A stretch of DNA of 64,000 nt, taken from assembly GCA_034008185.1 (NCBI GenBank), contig CM067086.1:1550001-1614000 (forward strand), written 5' to 3'. The notes under the pieces were generated by a model, which saw only the letters and a list, made by a program, of their open reading frames with translations, was not told the DNA's origin and did no database searches. The stretch comes from Gorsachius magnificus (taxonomy: Eukaryota > Chordata > Aves > Pelecaniformes > Ardeidae). A program made the position numbers and the translations under genes. Below are positions 37,401 through 48,700 of this stretch, piece after piece (the stretch's first letter is position 1; each line of letters begins with the position of its first letter).

Positions 37401-38890
37401 TTTCCACCCCCACACCCCATTTTTTAAACCAGTACAGACAACATAACGTTTTAAATTCATGCAATGTCAGCACACACCGGGCTTCAGCCAGGCTTGTGAC
37501 TACTCAAAGGTACACAGACCCCACAAGGCTGAGGTTACCTTGTCGCTTAGCACATCCAAGGCTCTCGACACAACGCTTGACAAAGCTGCATCACTGCTCC
37601 GTACCTTCCGTGGTATGGTGGTTGTCCGTCACGTCAGACGGACTCCTCAAGGCAAGTGACAGTTTCTCCCTAATGTTTCATGCAGCCTGACGCTTGGAAT
37701 CCAGCAACCCCAAAGCGCTTAACAGATCCACGTTACCTAGAGTCAGCTCAAGTAGGTAACTACACGTGGGGAGCGTCACGAGGCACGCGTCTGAGCTGTT
37801 GCTACCCCTGCGTGCTCTTCATCTTAAATTTACTAAATATAAGACATTTGACAGTTGCCGCTTAGGGTTGTTTATTCTCCACCTATAGGATTAGCTAAGC
37901 AGCAGACAGATTACCGCAGGCCTCCGCGAGGGCAGAACAGGATTCAAGAAGCATTGGCTCTACGCAACCCCGGGAGGTTCGGGGAGGGATTTTTCAGTTC
38001 TGACATTCCGAGAAAGTTGCGTGCCTGTGCAGGCGCTCAGGCAGTGACAGCTTCGCAACGAGGGGCTATAATCAAACGCCACCTCCCTTGCTCATTCTCC
38101 TAAGAGAAGGAAAACAAAAGCACTCTGGCATTATTTTCTTGGCCTCACGACTGCTTTGCTTCCGCCGTTTGAAAACAACAAAAAAAACCCAACCCCACAA
38201 CCAAACGCAAAACCAGAAAACAAAACCAAAATAAATCTACACTGGTTATTGGACAATAATAACTTTGTTAGCCCCACAGAGCTTATCTTGTCGAGGCTGG
38301 CACTTACTGGTGAGCTGAACGCTGGGGTTTGTGCGTGCTCTAGGTCAAACTGGACCAAAAAAAACCCCCAAAACCATCGGAGGGTCCGAGAGATGAACCA
38401 CACGGACCGGACCAAACCTGCAGCTGCGGAGCCTTGGATCCAAACGGGGCGTGCGGCAGGAGCAGCCGCGGTAACCGGCTGGCCCAGCTCAGCCTCGCCT
38501 GGGACACGGCGGAGCGGGAGGGCCAACGCCGGGCAGAGCCCGGCCCGGAGGCTCGACACCTCCCGCCCGGACAGACCTCGCAGGAGCCGGGGCCGAGCGG
38601 ACGGGGAAGGCACCGGCAACCCCCCGGCCCCCCTCCGCAGCGCCGTGCGGCAGCCGGGAGCCCCGGCCTCGACTGCGGGCCGCCGCCGGGCTCACCGCCG
38701 GGGCTCCGGCGCGGCCCCCCGCCGCGCGCGCCCAGGCCCGCCGCCGGGGGGGGGGGCAGTGCGGTGACAGGGTCTCCTGCCGCCGCCTCTCACCGTTGAA
38801 GTCGCCGGTGTCGGCCACCACGGTGGTGTGGTGCTTGAGCTGGTCCAGCACCGACTCCATCTTCTGCCGCTTCACGGGGGACACCGACAT
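31417..38890 (-). CDS. TALDO1: TALDO1, transaldolase (whole gene, 8 coding exons)
   Basis: Coding exons on the minus strand are 38794-38890, 35590-35713, 35015-35122, 34222-34353, 33633-33808, 33268-33465, 32098-32243 and 31417-31449. They give 337 residues, the same length as human transaldolase. The enzyme transfers a dihydroxyacetone unit from sedoheptulose 7-phosphate to glyceraldehyde 3-phosphate in the cytosolic non-oxidative pentose phosphate pathway. Catalytic residues are in place: Asp27 (VVADTGD), Glu106 (STEVDAR) and the Schiff-base Lys142 ([11 protein letters not shown]). [25 protein letters not shown] and [11 protein letters not shown] are also clear. The start [11 protein letters not shown] matches the human start, and a second Met at residue 11 could give the shorter known form. 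The frame is open well upstream through the CpG island, but I find no reason to extend the protein. Confidence 0.98.
32098..32243 (-). CDS. TALDO1: TALDO1 coding exon 7
   Basis: It encodes [18 protein letters not shown] and then [20 protein letters not shown] to ERMLK, with phase 1 in and phase 0 out. The donor is GTAGAT, and the frame stays open some way into the intron. Confidence 0.96.
33268..33465 (-). CDS. TALDO1: TALDO1 coding exon 6
   Basis: It encodes [20 protein letters not shown] and then [26 protein letters not shown]. Sites are CTGTTCAG acceptor and GTAAGT donor. It contributes the late beta strands of the (beta/alpha)8 barrel. Confidence 0.97.
33633..33808 (-). CDS. TALDO1: TALDO1 coding exon 5
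   Basis: It encodes [20 protein letters not shown] and then [19 protein letters not shown], ending in YEPAEDP at phase 1. The donor is GTAAGC. Confidence 0.97.
34222..34353 (-). CDS. TALDO1: TALDO1 coding exon 4 (Schiff-base lysine)
   Basis: It encodes [19 protein letters not shown], then [18 protein letters not shown]. Lys142 in ILIKLSS forms the covalent intermediate. The donor is GTAAGT at phase 2. Confidence 0.97.
35015..35122 (-). CDS. TALDO1: TALDO1 coding exon 3
   Basis: It encodes [20 protein letters not shown] and then [15 protein letters not shown] with catalytic Glu106. The 3' end is fixed by frame into exon 4. The donor reads GTTGGC, which matches the consensus poorly beyond GT. 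Confidence 0.93.
35590..35713 (-). CDS. TALDO1: TALDO1 coding exon 2
   Basis: It encodes [20 protein letters not shown] and then [20 protein letters not shown]. Sites are TTTCCCTAG acceptor and GTAAGT donor. ATTNPS is the conserved family signature near the N-terminus. Confidence 0.97.
38794..38890 (-). CDS. TALDO1: TALDO1 coding exon 1
   Basis: It encodes residues 1-32, [11 protein letters not shown] to VVADTGDFN, with catalytic Asp27. The donor is GTGAGA. It sits in the CpG island. The basic VKRQKM stretch corresponds to the N-terminal signal linked to nuclear localisation in mammals. Confidence 0.96.
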
Positions 38891-39002
38891 AATGCGCGGG
38901 GCGGGGGCTCGCGCCGCCGATAAGCAATCCTGCCTGCCCGAGGGGGGAGCCGGCCTGCGCGCGCGCGCGCACCCGCCGCTCGCTCGCTCCCGACACCGGC
39001 CG

Positions 39003-39116
39003 CCAATCCTATCCCAGGAGGGAGGCGGCGAGCCAATCAGAGGCGCGGAGGCAAAACGGACACGGCTGGGAGGAGCCCGGGCCGGGGCGGGGGGAAGAAA
39101 GAAAGTTTTTGATTGG
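39003..39116 (-). promoter_or_regulatory. Three CCAAT (NF-Y type) boxes upstream of TALDO1
   Basis: CCAAT at 39003-39007 and 39033-39037 (plus strand), and ATTGG at 39112-39116, lie 113 to 226 bases before the TALDO1 start codon. Clustered CCAAT boxes in CpG islands are usual NF-Y targets. They could serve TALDO1 and, if it exists, a divergent transcript. Confidence 0.6.
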
Positions 39117-39383
39117 GTGGTTTGGCGGCTGGTGAGTGTGGTCACCTTGGCGACGGGGGATGCGGCTGCTTTCCCTGCCCGCCATTGCCCCGAGGGCTGC
39201 CTTGCTCTTTCCCTTCTCGGGGCAGCCGCCCTCCGGTCGGGCCGGCGCCGAGGGGGCCCTCCTGTCTCCAGGAGCTCCCATGGGGCCTCCTCACGGCCGG
39301 GCATGGCGCCTGGGCCGCCCCTCAGACACCCGTCCCCCTTGAGCCCGCAGGGCCTCTCCGGGACAGGGCTCCGCCGGTGACCT

Positions 39384-39394
39384 AAGATGGCGGC
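39384..39394 (+). promoter_or_regulatory. YY1-type motif, plus-strand orientation
   Basis: AAGATGGCGGC matches the YY1 consensus that often sits just downstream of transcription starts in CpG-island promoters. It points away from TALDO1. A donor-like GTGAGG follows about 10 bases later. Confidence 0.5.
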
Positions 39395-39420
39395 GGGAGG
39401 GTTGGTGAGGCGTTCGCAGC

Positions 39421-41680
39421 CTCGGGGAAAGACTCGCAGCCGTGCCACGCCTGTGTTAACCCGTTGCAGGAGCCGAGCGGTGCGTTTCATCCCTCGCTGT
39501 CGTGGCAAGGCTCAAGGCAGCTTGTCAGGGCTCCAGCCTGTGCTGCCGTGCCAGAGCCCTGCTAACCAGCAAAGCACGCATTCCTGGGCATGTTTGTTCG
39601 CCCAAACTTCATTTGAGCCCCAGAGAAGGTGATCCTGTTAACCTGGTTGTGCTTCTGAGATAGGGAATGGGACTTGGCTGGAAGCATTGCAGAATCTGCC
39701 ACTTGGCTTTTAAAACAGAGTCCCTTGGGATCGTGCTGTTCTCATCTTGTATTGTTTTAATTGTGGAAGCTGCCACAGTAATTTCCCTTCCTGATGCACA
39801 AGAATATGCTTTTGTACAACCTTCTTTGTCCGACCCAAAGAGAAGATAGATAATGGAAAGAGGCGTTCGGTTTAAGTCCTGTTTGAATTCCATGACTCTG
39901 TAGGAAACATGCTCTCATTGTCTCCAGAGTCCTTTGCCAAGGAATAAGAGAGCCTCCCTTGTATATCACTTCCCTTCTCTTTGTTCTCAGCCCTGCATTA
40001 GCTGGCATTGACCAGGGTTAGGGGTTTTTAGCTTGCCAGCACAAAATGTTGTCTTGGACAGTATCTGTGTGTAAATGCTGGCGTGTTGCCTCAGTTGTAT
40101 GTACCAGAGGTAAGAGAAATTTGTTCTTCAGGATGACAGGAAAGGGGATGTTTTGGACTCAGCTGGTAGCTTTCCCCTCATTTCATTGCTTCCATATGTG
40201 GGATTTTCACCCAGCCCCGTTTTTAGATGTGAATGATTATCAAGGCCATAAAATCCTTCCTTTTGAATGGCAGTCCCCCAGAAACAAAGGAAATGCGGCT
40301 TCAGATACTTGGATGTGTATCTCAGACTCACAGTGACAAGTCATTATGAAAAGCCAGCCCCTAAAAATTGTTTGTGTGTCCTGTTGCTTTAACTTATGTC
40401 CAAGTGAAAGAGACAGAGATGGAGTTAGAAGTATAACTTAACTATTTTAATAAATCTTATACAGTGCATGGTTATATCATTTTATCCTTCGTTCAATTAC
40501 ATTAATGTACAGTACATTATAGCGTTATCTGCAGGCAGTACAAATATAACAGATGCACAGCTCAGTCATATGGAAATTTTTAAAAGTGACTTCTGCAATA
40601 AGGTCTACTGATACATTTATTTTACGAAATGGTCTCGTGGCTCCCAGATTTACAGAACTGTCGTGTACGCTTCTGTTAAAATCCCAAGTAACTAATTCTG
40701 TGTGATTTGGTTTCCTTTATACCCAAAGACAAGAATGGTGTTGTATTTCCTAGCTCACCATTTGTTTTTATTTTCATTTTAGAAATGATTTAGCCTCCTG
40801 TGCTTGTAACACCAACGGTTTGCCAGCATTCATACCTGCTTCCCATCTCCACCCTAACCCAGAGCCAGGGCTTCGCAGGAGGATTGTCCTCTTCATCCTT
40901 CCCTGACAAGGTGAGCACCCTTTGCAAATTCCAGCTGCTGTGGGAAGCCAGCGGGGTTGTGAGAAAAAATGTGATCCTCCTCTGTAAGTTCCCTGCCTGT
41001 ACCCTAATTCTGCTGGTGCTAATAATGTCCTATTTCAAGATTATGAAAACATATCGTCCATTAGAAACATTTTTGGAAGAACAAAGCCAAAATTGAGAAG
41101 TGCATCAGTATTCTCAGATTTAGACACGTGTTCCCCAGCTGCTGCTTTACAGCTGTACAGCTTTTTCCATTAAATGTGCAAGGACAGGCCCAAATTGTGC
41201 AAAGACTTAGGCACGTGCTTAGCCTTTAAAGGAGGTGGGACCATTCGCGGCATGTAAAGGAAAGCACATGTGTAAGTCTTTGTGGAGCCGGCCTGAATTC
41301 CCATTCAACCAAAGTTAAGGTGTGTGAATGAGAGAGAAAGACAGAAAATTCGTTAGCAGTTCCTGTAAATGTGTTTGCTTTACTGCATTCCTATCAAGTT
41401 GGTCTGTAAGATATATCTATAAATACAGCATGTGCCAAACTTGCTGTGGACAGGAAAATTCTATATGCTTGCTTGAGCTTTTGAAACTTTGAGTAAAGTA
41501 TTGATGCATAATCACTTCACTATGTCTCTAGGGAAAGGGATTTTTTTTCCTCATCCCTATTTATAGATTGTAAGAGCAAGGGGGTATTTCACTAGATAGA
41601 TATATACATATGCACATAACGTTGTTACGAAGAACAGGAAGGGAAGAACAACAGCCTCTTCTAAATTAAATTTTTTTTTT
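39421..41680. other. Intergenic between TALDO1 and EPS8L2, no gene recognised
   Basis: I found no exon with family similarity. The part from about 40430 to 40800 is A/T-rich and UTR-like, with AATAAA-type hexamers on both strands (for example plus 40449, and minus near 40616). It may belong to a longer EPS8L2 3'UTR. Confidence 0.55.
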
Positions 41681-42721
41681 CTTGAGGCCATTTATTTTTT
41701 ATTAAAACAGCCTTTCCAAGTGTGCTTTTGCTTCTTAGATATTTAGGAAGCATTTCAGGTTACTCTTTGCAATGAAAACGTGGAGGTGGGGATGAGTGGT
41801 GAACACCCTGGGAAGGGGCTTTGGGTGTGACAAGGTTGGGAGCAAATGGTAGGGGCTTATCTTCTCCGTGTTTAAGGCCTAGCTTTGGCAATACTGCAAC
41901 TTTCCGATACAGGATCAGTGCCAAGGAGAAGGGCTGCGCAGCTGCCCTGAGCCCCAGCCTCAGTGTAAGCAGGGATGATCAGGCTGAGCTCACCTATTTG
42001 CAGATTCAAATCACATCAGTTGTCACTAGGATCCCGCTCGTTATTACACAATGAAAGCCCGTTTCCACCGTTCAAAGACAGTACTAACTTGGTACATGTA
42101 TTTAAGGAAGCAGCCAGCCTTAGGTAATATGTGTTGCAATTCTAGCCTCGTCCAACGAGGGGGCATGGGGGGACAGAAAAAGGACAGTGAACTCTCACGC
42201 GGCCTTTGCTAGTGGGCTGCAGGGGGTATCTGCCACAGAGAAGGAAATGAAAAGTGGGGAAAAAGACTTATTTCTGTGGTCCAGACTCTAAACATTCAGG
42301 CTGGTTTGTTCTGTGCTGTGTGCCATGCCCTCTCTTCCCCAGCCATGCCAGCGAGGCGGGTGGGAACAGGTACAGCCCTCTGAGAAAAGCTTTGTGGGGT
42401 CTTTTTTGCTTGAATCCAGCCACTGTCATACATTCAGACACGTGTGAATTCTGATCTGCTCTGATCGCATGCACAAAAAATTTCAGTATAAAATATATAG
42501 TTATAAAAAAAAAAAGCCATCATGCAATGTTAAAACACCTTTCCCAAAGGAACATGGTCTTATTGCCTACCCTCATCAACAGTGTTCAAGAAATTGTCAC
42601 TTTGATGGCAATTACACCGCTAAGCGGAGCACTGCTGTCTCTTGTCTGGACTGGGGATCACTGCTTTCATTCCCTTTTTCTGCACTACTATGACTAATAG
42701 CTGAAATAAAGCAGATAGATT
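41681..42721 (-). other. Probable EPS8L2 3' untranslated region
   Basis: This follows the EPS8L2 stop on the minus strand and reaches two AATAAA hexamers (plus-strand TTTATT at 41691 and 41698). No splice-supported frame was seen. The length is inferred only from the hexamers. Confidence 0.45.
41691..41703 (-). promoter_or_regulatory. Candidate EPS8L2 polyadenylation signals
   Basis: Two minus-strand AATAAA hexamers lie about 1 kb after the stop codon. A more distal site near 40616 is also possible. Confidence 0.4.
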
Positions 42722-42793
42722 TTAATTAGTGGAATCAATCCTTTCCTGGCGACGCTTCATGATTTCTTGGAGCTCTGACTCCCCTCTGCTTTT
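42722..42793 (-). CDS. EPS8L2: EPS8L2 terminal coding exon
   Basis: It encodes [20 protein letters not shown], then STN and TAA. The acceptor is CATTCTAG, phase 0. It corresponds to the human SGSELEELMNKF region. The tail is basic and probably helical. Confidence 0.9.
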   Translation of the reverse strand, partial: KSRGESELQEIMKRRQERIDSTN

Positions 42794-45700
42794 CTAGAAT
42801 GGAAACAAAACAGGAAGTTTGAATTTTAACTTCAAGCTTGTACATTATTATTATTATCAAAATTATAATATTTAACTAATGCTGTAAGAGTAGACCCGGT
42901 TTCAAAGGGATGAGTGATACTGGTAAGAAGGCAGATTCATTAGTGGAATCAGGGTGATCTGCCTTACAGATTTGGGGCCTTTTTGCTTAAAAGACTGCTC
43001 AGCATTCTTAGGTGGTGTGGGTTTTTTTGGTTGTGTGGATTTTGGTTGGTTTTTATTTTTTAAATTTTGTTTCTTAAAATGTCTGTTTAATGGGATACCT
43101 GACACTACTGGTACAGGCACCCGTTCAGGTAGGAGTTGTGCAGAAAGCTACTTACCTCCAGTTGGTTTTTCTCCACTGTGATTTTACTGTATACTCTGTT
43201 TCCCTCATCACCACACACCTTCTTCAGCTCCTCTCTGTTGAGGGAGAAGAGCTGAGCTCCAGTAAGGATGCCAAGGTGGTCCACTGTCCTGGGAAGACAC
43301 AAAGCGAGGATGTGATAATTGTGGTACCCGTGGCCTCTCGCTAAAGGTGAGGAGTCAGAGATGAAAGGGCGAGGAGCAGCTGACGGGCAGCCCCTGCACC
43401 AGGACCATATCCCATGCAAGGCCCTGGGGCCGTGCCAAGGTTGGGCAGCTGTTGGGTAATCCAAGCTCTTGGCGGGGATGACAGCAAGCCATGAGGAGCG
43501 GGTGAAGCCAGCGTCACCCTGGCACCCAGAACCCTGTAGGTACTGCAGTGATTTCACTCCAGTTGCATCACATTTGGGGAGCGACCCTGGAGCTCCTCTT
43601 AGCTAGAGCAGAGTGTTAGTTGTAACTCATAACCCTTGACCACGTAGAGATTTTTGGTCCTTCTCTGGTGGTTGGGAAGATTTTATGTTAGTTCATTAGT
43701 TATTTTTCTCAAAGCTCATCACTCTGAACTGGCTAACTGGGGTCAGACAAGCACCAGCAATAGGACGTTGTGCAGCGTTTGGCTGTGAGTTGTGTGAATA
43801 AGCAAGACCATTCCTTTATTTGCAGCTACACATTAGGTCTTTTGCTGCACTGTAAGACAAGGTTTATTTGATAGTGTGTAAGAAAGAAAGGGAGTAAGTT
43901 TGGGCTCTACATATACTGGTTATATAGCCTGGATTTGATAGGATTGAAATCTTAATTTGCAACACAGGCTCTGTAAGTAAATACAAGTGACTTGTAAACC
44001 AGTTGAAATGTTGCAAGCTGCCTCCCCCACTCCTTTTTAAATGAAGGACCGGCATTTGATATGGTAGTAAAGCAGATCTTACTCTTTGCTGAATGACTTT
44101 GCCTCCAGCCAAGCTTTGACTTCTTCAGTGCTGGATTCAAAGGTGAGGGGCACAGAAGCCTGCTGAGGCTTTTCCACTTTGAAATTCCTTTGGGGAGGCT
44201 GAATTTTATTGTTTGTGATCTTCTTTAACAGCTCATCGTTTAGCTCGTCCATTTGATGAATAAGTTCTGGGGAAACAAGGCACAAGGTAGAGAACAGGGA
44301 ATGAAATCATGTCTTATGTCACAAATCCCATTAAATTAATATCTTTGCAGGGAAAATGTAAGGCAGATCGAAATGTGGCTCAGCGTTTTTATTAACTCTG
44401 TAAATACACCAAAGGAAAGTGCTTACTTTTGTATTTTAAAGAATATGCTTAAGTGCTTTTGGAGCTATAGCTTGAGCAATGACATTTTGACCTTCAAACT
44501 TCCATCACAAACAAATCTGTAAAGGGAGATGGCCACAGTTGTGAAGGCTGGCAGACTGCTGGAGCAGACTGTGGAAACCTCCCCTTTCCTCCCAAGCCAA
44601 TACTCTCAACTTCCTTCAGCTTTTGAAACCTTGCTTGCTCTTTGGAGAGACCTTGATTTCTGCAGTTCTTCTCCAGAATGATGGAGAGGAGGAATTGCAA
44701 AATAACAGCCAAATGCTTATTGTCCACACAGCGATCACTGAAATTAAAAAGCTGCTGAAGGGTTTCTTGCAGCATGACTGTCCCCCAGAACAAGGGCACG
44801 GTTTGGAACAAGCACGGCACGTCTGAGATTTTGGCCTCATTGCTTCAGCAACATCCATTTAGGCTAACTGGAGAGTTTTGGAACAACTGCTGCTGATCCT
44901 GGGAGAAAGGAAATCTCCAGTTCTGACTGACCAGCATTGATATAGCCATATAATTTGTAGAGAAAAGTGTATTCTCTGTCATGGTATACACCAGCAGACC
45001 CTGAGCTGTCTCATTTAATAAGCACATATTCCCCAGTCCATGTTTAACTGAGTAGGGACTGGTCTGGTGTGAAAAAGGAGAGCTTACACCTGCAGAGGCA
45101 CTTGCTTCTAGCCAGCAGGAGCAAAAGTACCCATCGATCTGCCCGGAAAATCCTTGTTCAGAAGCACTTACAAGAGGAAAAGTGTGTCATGTTTGGCAAA
45201 GTAATAGGAGACATTTTGATAAGAACACATTCATTTTGTGTGACCAGTGTCTGTAGCAGGTGCTGCAAGGACCTATATTTTCACCTCTTTTATATACAAA
45301 TTTATATTGGGATTGATCTTGTTTCTTGTGTTGCTAACCTATCCTGTTCATCACACCTCATTCAAAGGGCATAAAACCCCACACCACCACCAGCAGAAGT
45401 TTGTTCAAGGGTGTAAAACCTGATCTGGCAGTGGTTTTGTTTCCACCGGTGCTGTCAAGTGGTGACAAGGGACAGGTCCCTTTTCCCTGATGTCTGGTGT
45501 TGCTGTTGGGTTTTTGCTTTAGTTTGTCATCTTCCTGTTTTTGAGTTACTTAGTTCCCCTCGGGCTATTGAAATAAGGAAATTGCCCTGCAACTTAGCAG
45601 TAGGGAGGGGAAAAAACCCAGACCGCATGAGACAGCAGAGGTCAGGGAGGCCTGACTATCAGTTTCTAAGAATAAGGTTCCCATTTTTCTGTGCCTCTGC

Positions 45701-48700
45701 CTTGCCATTTATTTTCTTCCCATTGCCCCTTTGCTGTCACCTGATGTGGAAAGCCAGTTGTGTAAGTACCTACAATTAGAGTCTTGTTTTTGAGCTGTAG
45801 CCCTGCTCCCTCCACTTTTCAGTCCTCTCTGCTACTTCTAATAAGTAATTTGCTGATCCAAGTCCTCAGAGCTCCAGCTTTTGCTGTGCAGCTAAATAGA
45901 AGGGGCAGGAAGCATGCACTGGGAGCGAGCAGCACGCTCATAAAACTCCAGTGACACCTCATCCAGTATCACTTTTTCTGTGAGACTCCTGAAGATGGTG
46001 GAGAATAACTCAGTGTTATTAATAGGTATGTGTCCATGATACTTGTGTTATGGGGCTTTCTGTCGTCCCAAAAGGGCTCCTGCTGCCAGGAGCCCCCCAT
46101 AGCTGAACAGGGAATGAGCCCTGGTTTTGGCCTTCAGGAGACAGTGTGCTACAGGTGTATGCAGGGTGTGATAAGGGGGTGAGGTGAGCAGGGCTTCTGG
46201 TGTTTCTCCTGTTCTATGACCCTGCGTAGCACACACAGGGTGAGGGAGTGATGTGAATCTTGTATTTGGCAGATCTGTTGCTGGGGTTTCTCTGAAACCA
46301 CTTGAAGGAACAGGCCAGGCAAGCACTGCATGTGTGCAGGAGGCAAGAGCAAAGGATGTGAGAAAATGAGATTGCCCTGAATGCAAGTGGTTGCTTAGGC
46401 ACACTTAAACGTGTTGGCAGGGAAAGGAAACTCTCTCCTTGGGAGGAGGAGGAGGAAGGTCAAGCTGGAAGGAGGGCTAAGGCGATACTAAATCACCTTT
46501 TTGCCCTGCTTCTCCCAGGCTGCCTGAGAGCCTGTGACCTGAGTCAGTGAGCACCTCAGAGCTGCTCTGTTGGCTGTTGTAGTACCTGGAACCTCCTCTG
46601 TACATCTCCAAACCCACTGCTGTTGGTCTATTGCTTATCACTAAAAGGTGGAGTCACTCCTTGTGCAGAGGGTTTTGAGAGGGAACACACGCTTGGGTAG
46701 CTCTAGCTACAAGCACACAGCAACCAAAAATAGTGGACAGACCATTACGGTGAAAATAACGAAAGAATGAAAACCACCGGGACAGAGAGCAAGCAAAAGC
46801 GTGTGCTCAGAGAAACTCTTCAATTAAGTCCTGAAATGCAAAGCCACAGTGCCAAGCTCTCTGGCTGCCTGAGGCTGCTACATGTGGTGTTAAAAGGTGC
46901 CTGGCACTGGGGGCATGGTGTGGGACACATACGTTCTTTGGCGTCCTGGGGAGAGTTGCGTGATAACATTTCGCTTCCCCATTTATCCCCAGCGTAGCTG
47001 GCAGGTAGCTTGTGAGTTGGGCTGGATGGTCCATATCCCCTGGGGCTCAGGTCTCCTCTGTACCTCTGGTTAGATTAGGTGACAAGAAAGAAAAAAAAAG
47101 TGTAAGATATTTTTTTTTTTCCGTTTTTAATTTTTTTAAACTTTTTGCCTTTGCTCTAGTCAGCAGCGGTTTGGTGACACCTCAACATGAGCCCTTCTCT
47201 GTCAGGATGACAAGTCATGGTGCTGGGCTCGGGGTGGGTGTCCCTTCAAGTTAGGATCTCCCTTCATAGCTGCTGTCAGTAGCACAGGACTCAGCCTTCG
47301 GCCTGTCCCATCACTCTGCCTGCCAGGCACTGCTGGCAGTGGGCAATGTGCTCAGCATCTCGGAGCAGGAGGAAAGCATGAGGCGGTCATACGGATGGGA
47401 AGGATGGGCCTTGTTTGGGGAGGGGAAAGGTAAACAGTGGCAAAATGCGAGAGTTTTATCATAGGAGACTCGGGAATCTCCAGGATCCTGGTTTGTGTAT
47501 TTGTGAGGGTTCATCCCGACTTGTGCACAGCATCCTGAGAAATCCAGGGAGGTCTCATTACAAGATTATTCTCAGAGGCTGATTATGCCCTGCAGCTGGG
47601 TCCCAGTTAAATATCACCCGACTACAGACCTGTTCCAGCTCTTCCAGTTTCACCACATCCAGGATGTTATAAGGGACATAACCAGCCTGCCCACTCCGGT
47701 TAAGCAACTTCCACCACTGCTTATTATCTTCCAACACCTAAGAGACAGAAAAAAAAAAATTTGCTGGGCAGAACACCAGATTTCTGGCATGCATAAAAAG
47801 CATATAGTGGCAATAAACCACACAATAACGTGAAGTTGTCAGAATAATATCACGGAGGCCAGGAGCTGGCAAATAGATCTGTTGTACTCATTTGCAATTG
47901 AGAACTGAAGCCTTCCCTGAAAATCATCAGAACTTAACCTAATGACAAACAGGAGAGCACCTCTGGGGGAAAACACATCTGGGGTGCTTTAGAACTCAGA
48001 GCTCTTCCTTAATTTGCCTGTTTCTCCATCATCTTCCCCCTGCCCCAGTGACTGAGTTTGTGTTTTCTTTTTGCATTAAAAGAAATAACTCGAGTGACTC
48101 CTGCCAAAGATGTGGGAGTGTTATCATATAACTTGATTGGGTGTCACATCGTAACACATAATATAATCACATCAGAAGTGGGATGTGGCAAGGAGATTGC
48201 CTGTTGCTGAGAGATCTCCTATTGCTCCTGCCCCCCTGCTCCTTTCAGCAGGCTTGTTTTTACCCAGAACTCTGATTTTTATTTATTTATTTTTAAGTAA
48301 TCTTGATGAGCTTTGCTGGCAAGACCCACACATGTTTCTCATTCTAGCCACGTTTTTGAACAGAAGTCTTCTCAAGTCATAGATCTGTTACAGTTAGTGT
48401 GTAGACCAAGGCATGTCCTACATTCTCCAGCTGCCAACAGTATTGCAATAAGAGAAAGGTTATGAAAAAGGATGTTTTCATAGCAAATAATTCCTTTGGG
48501 GGGGTGGGGGGGAGTGGTAATAATGAACATAGGCCCAGCAAGTGGGTGAGCAGTGTACTACAGTGACTTGTTTTCCTTCCTCTTCCTTGCTAATTAAGAT
48601 GTGACTGATGTGTTTCAGCTGAACAAATGACCCAATGCCTAGAGTCAGCCTGCTCCAGCTCAGAAACAAAGCTTTAGATTTGAACAACACTTCATGTTAC

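Larger units (their letters stand above)
38400..39420. promoter_or_regulatory. CpG island and TALDO1 promoter region
   Basis: This GC- and CpG-dense region spans TALDO1 exon 1, the start of intron 1 and about 500 bases upstream. It includes an 11-G run at 38746-38756 and an alternating GC tract at 38957-38970. No TATA box is evident. Borders are by eye. Confidence 0.8.

Noticed and set aside
38489..39508. 339-codon minus-strand open frame across the TALDO1 promoter
   Set aside because: It is open because the CpG island is poor in stop codons. Only the part from 38890 to 38794 matches transaldolase, and known family members start at that Met.
44494..44820. 108-codon minus-strand frame next to the EPS8L2 SAM-like exon
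   Set aside because: It has no match to EPS8 proteins, and the EPS8L2 phases are satisfied without it.
47042..47052. CAG acceptor closer to the conserved linker core
   Set aside because: Starting there gives one extra base and a stop after 18 codons in the required phase. The acceptor at 47066 keeps the frame open and has a better pyrimidine tract.
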